From assembly GCF_000024845.1 (NCBI RefSeq), contig NC_013501.1, forward strand, positions 810,001 through 874,000: a stretch of 64,000 nt of DNA. The letters run 5' to 3'. The stretch comes from Rhodothermus marinus DSM 4252 (GTDB taxonomy: Bacteria; Bacteroidota; Rhodothermia; Rhodothermales; Rhodothermaceae). Made by a program: the position numbers and the translations under genes. This document shows, piece after piece, positions 63,603 to 64,000 of the stretch; positions within the stretch are counted from its first letter, which is position 1; each line of letters starts with the position of its first letter. The notes under the pieces are model-generated. The model did not search any database and had not been told where the DNA came from. It saw only the letters and a list, made by a program, of their open reading frames with translations.

Positions 63603-64000
63603 ATGGAAGTCATCCGAACAGTTCGGGAGATGCAGGCGCACGCCGACGCCCGGCGTCGGGAAGGGCGGCGTCTGGCGCTGGTGCCCACCATGGGGGCGCT
63701 GCACGAGGGACATCTGGCGCTGGTGCGTACGGCCCGCGCGCATGCCGACCATGTGACCGTCTCGATCTTTGTCAACCCGACACAGTTCGGTCCCAACGAA
63801 GACTACGCCCGCTATCCACGCCAGCTCGAACAGGACGTGGCGGCGCTGGAAGCGCTTGAGGTAGACGTAGTCTTTGCGCCGACCGTCGAGGAAATGTATC
63901 CGGACGGACCCGAAGCGAATCTGACCTGGGTCTATGTAGAAAAGCTCGACGCGCACCTGTGCGGCCGCTACCGGCCCGGACATTTCCGGGGCGTGACCAC
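63603..64000 (+). CDS. panC: Pantothenate synthetase, N-terminal part (runs off window)
   Basis: The frame is open from ATG 63603 (GGAG eight bases upstream) to the window end, giving 132 codons. It contains [20 protein letters not shown] with the HIGH-type nucleotide-binding motif (HEGH), [21 protein letters not shown], and [14 protein letters not shown]. These are diagnostic of pantoate--beta-alanine ligase, which makes pantothenate for CoA. Its precursor, 2-oxoisovalerate, comes from the ilv pathway encoded 16 kb upstream. The 3' half lies outside the window. Confidence 0.94.
   Translation, partial: MEVIRTVREMQAHADARRREGRRLALVPTMGALHEGHLALVRTARAHADHVTVSIFVNPTQFGPNEDYARYPRQLEQDVAALEALEVDVVFAPTVEEMYPDGPEANLTWVYVEKLDAHLCGRYRPGHFRGVT

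Overview
The window is a GC-rich bacterial chromosome segment (roughly 63-65% G+C by eye) that looks like Rhodothermus or a close relative (Rhodothermota, near Bacteroidota). This is an inference from the gene families present: DUF2480, DUF2914, DUF4783, secreted proteins with FlgD/Por-type C-terminal sorting domains, a Bacteroidota-style tRNA-guanine transglycosylase, and several promoters with TATCTTTG-like -7 boxes. I see no prophage, insertion sequence, CRISPR array or rRNA. One tRNA is present, tRNA-Glu(CUC).

Layout. Bases 1-13.4 kb (+) form an envelope cluster: the end of a YihY protein, TamA-like, TamB, MlaE, MlaF, MlaD, an AI-2E family protein, then YlxR and Tgt. Bases 13.4-16 kb (+) hold IspH, a methyltransferase and a lipoprotein. 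Bases 16-19 kb (-) hold a cysteine desulfurase, DUF2480 and DUF2914 operon. Bases 19-25 kb hold a hydrolase-like lipoprotein with an atypical nucleophile position, a GNAT enzyme, a SurA/PpiC-like lipoprotein, tRNA-Glu, a small HTH-like protein and an eight-repeat DUF5666 secreted protein. Bases 25-32.6 kb hold ValS, PyrB, a DegT aminotransferase, a 43-residue membrane peptide, a TPR protein, a LOG-family protein and an OmpA lipoprotein. Bases 32.8-44.6 kb (+) are a tightly packed run: nucleotidyltransferase, MutS2, 2-hydroxyacid dehydrogenase, DUF4783, a 1347-residue sensor kinase, TrkA and TrkH.

Bases 44.8-55.2 kb carry a complete-looking branched-chain amino acid operon: promoter, Leu/Ile/Val-rich leader peptide, ilvB, ilvN, ilvC, leuB, leuA, leuC, leuD, cimA. 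The presence of cimA implies that isoleucine is made from pyruvate through citramalate; ilvD is absent. This region holds the most interesting signals. There is a leader peptide ending in a run of BCAA codons, followed by two mutually exclusive RNA stems. A 24-codon ORF with a strong Shine-Dalgarno sequence sits beside a nested RNA structure between leuB and leuA. A perfect 15-bp hairpin lies between leuC and leuD. The ilvN reading frame is broken by one extra G.

Bases 55.2-64 kb hold a secreted S8 protease, MazG, SSB, a DegP/HtrA protease, fumarase C and the start of panC, which runs off the window. All functional assignments come from reading motifs and sequence patterns. No database search was run.
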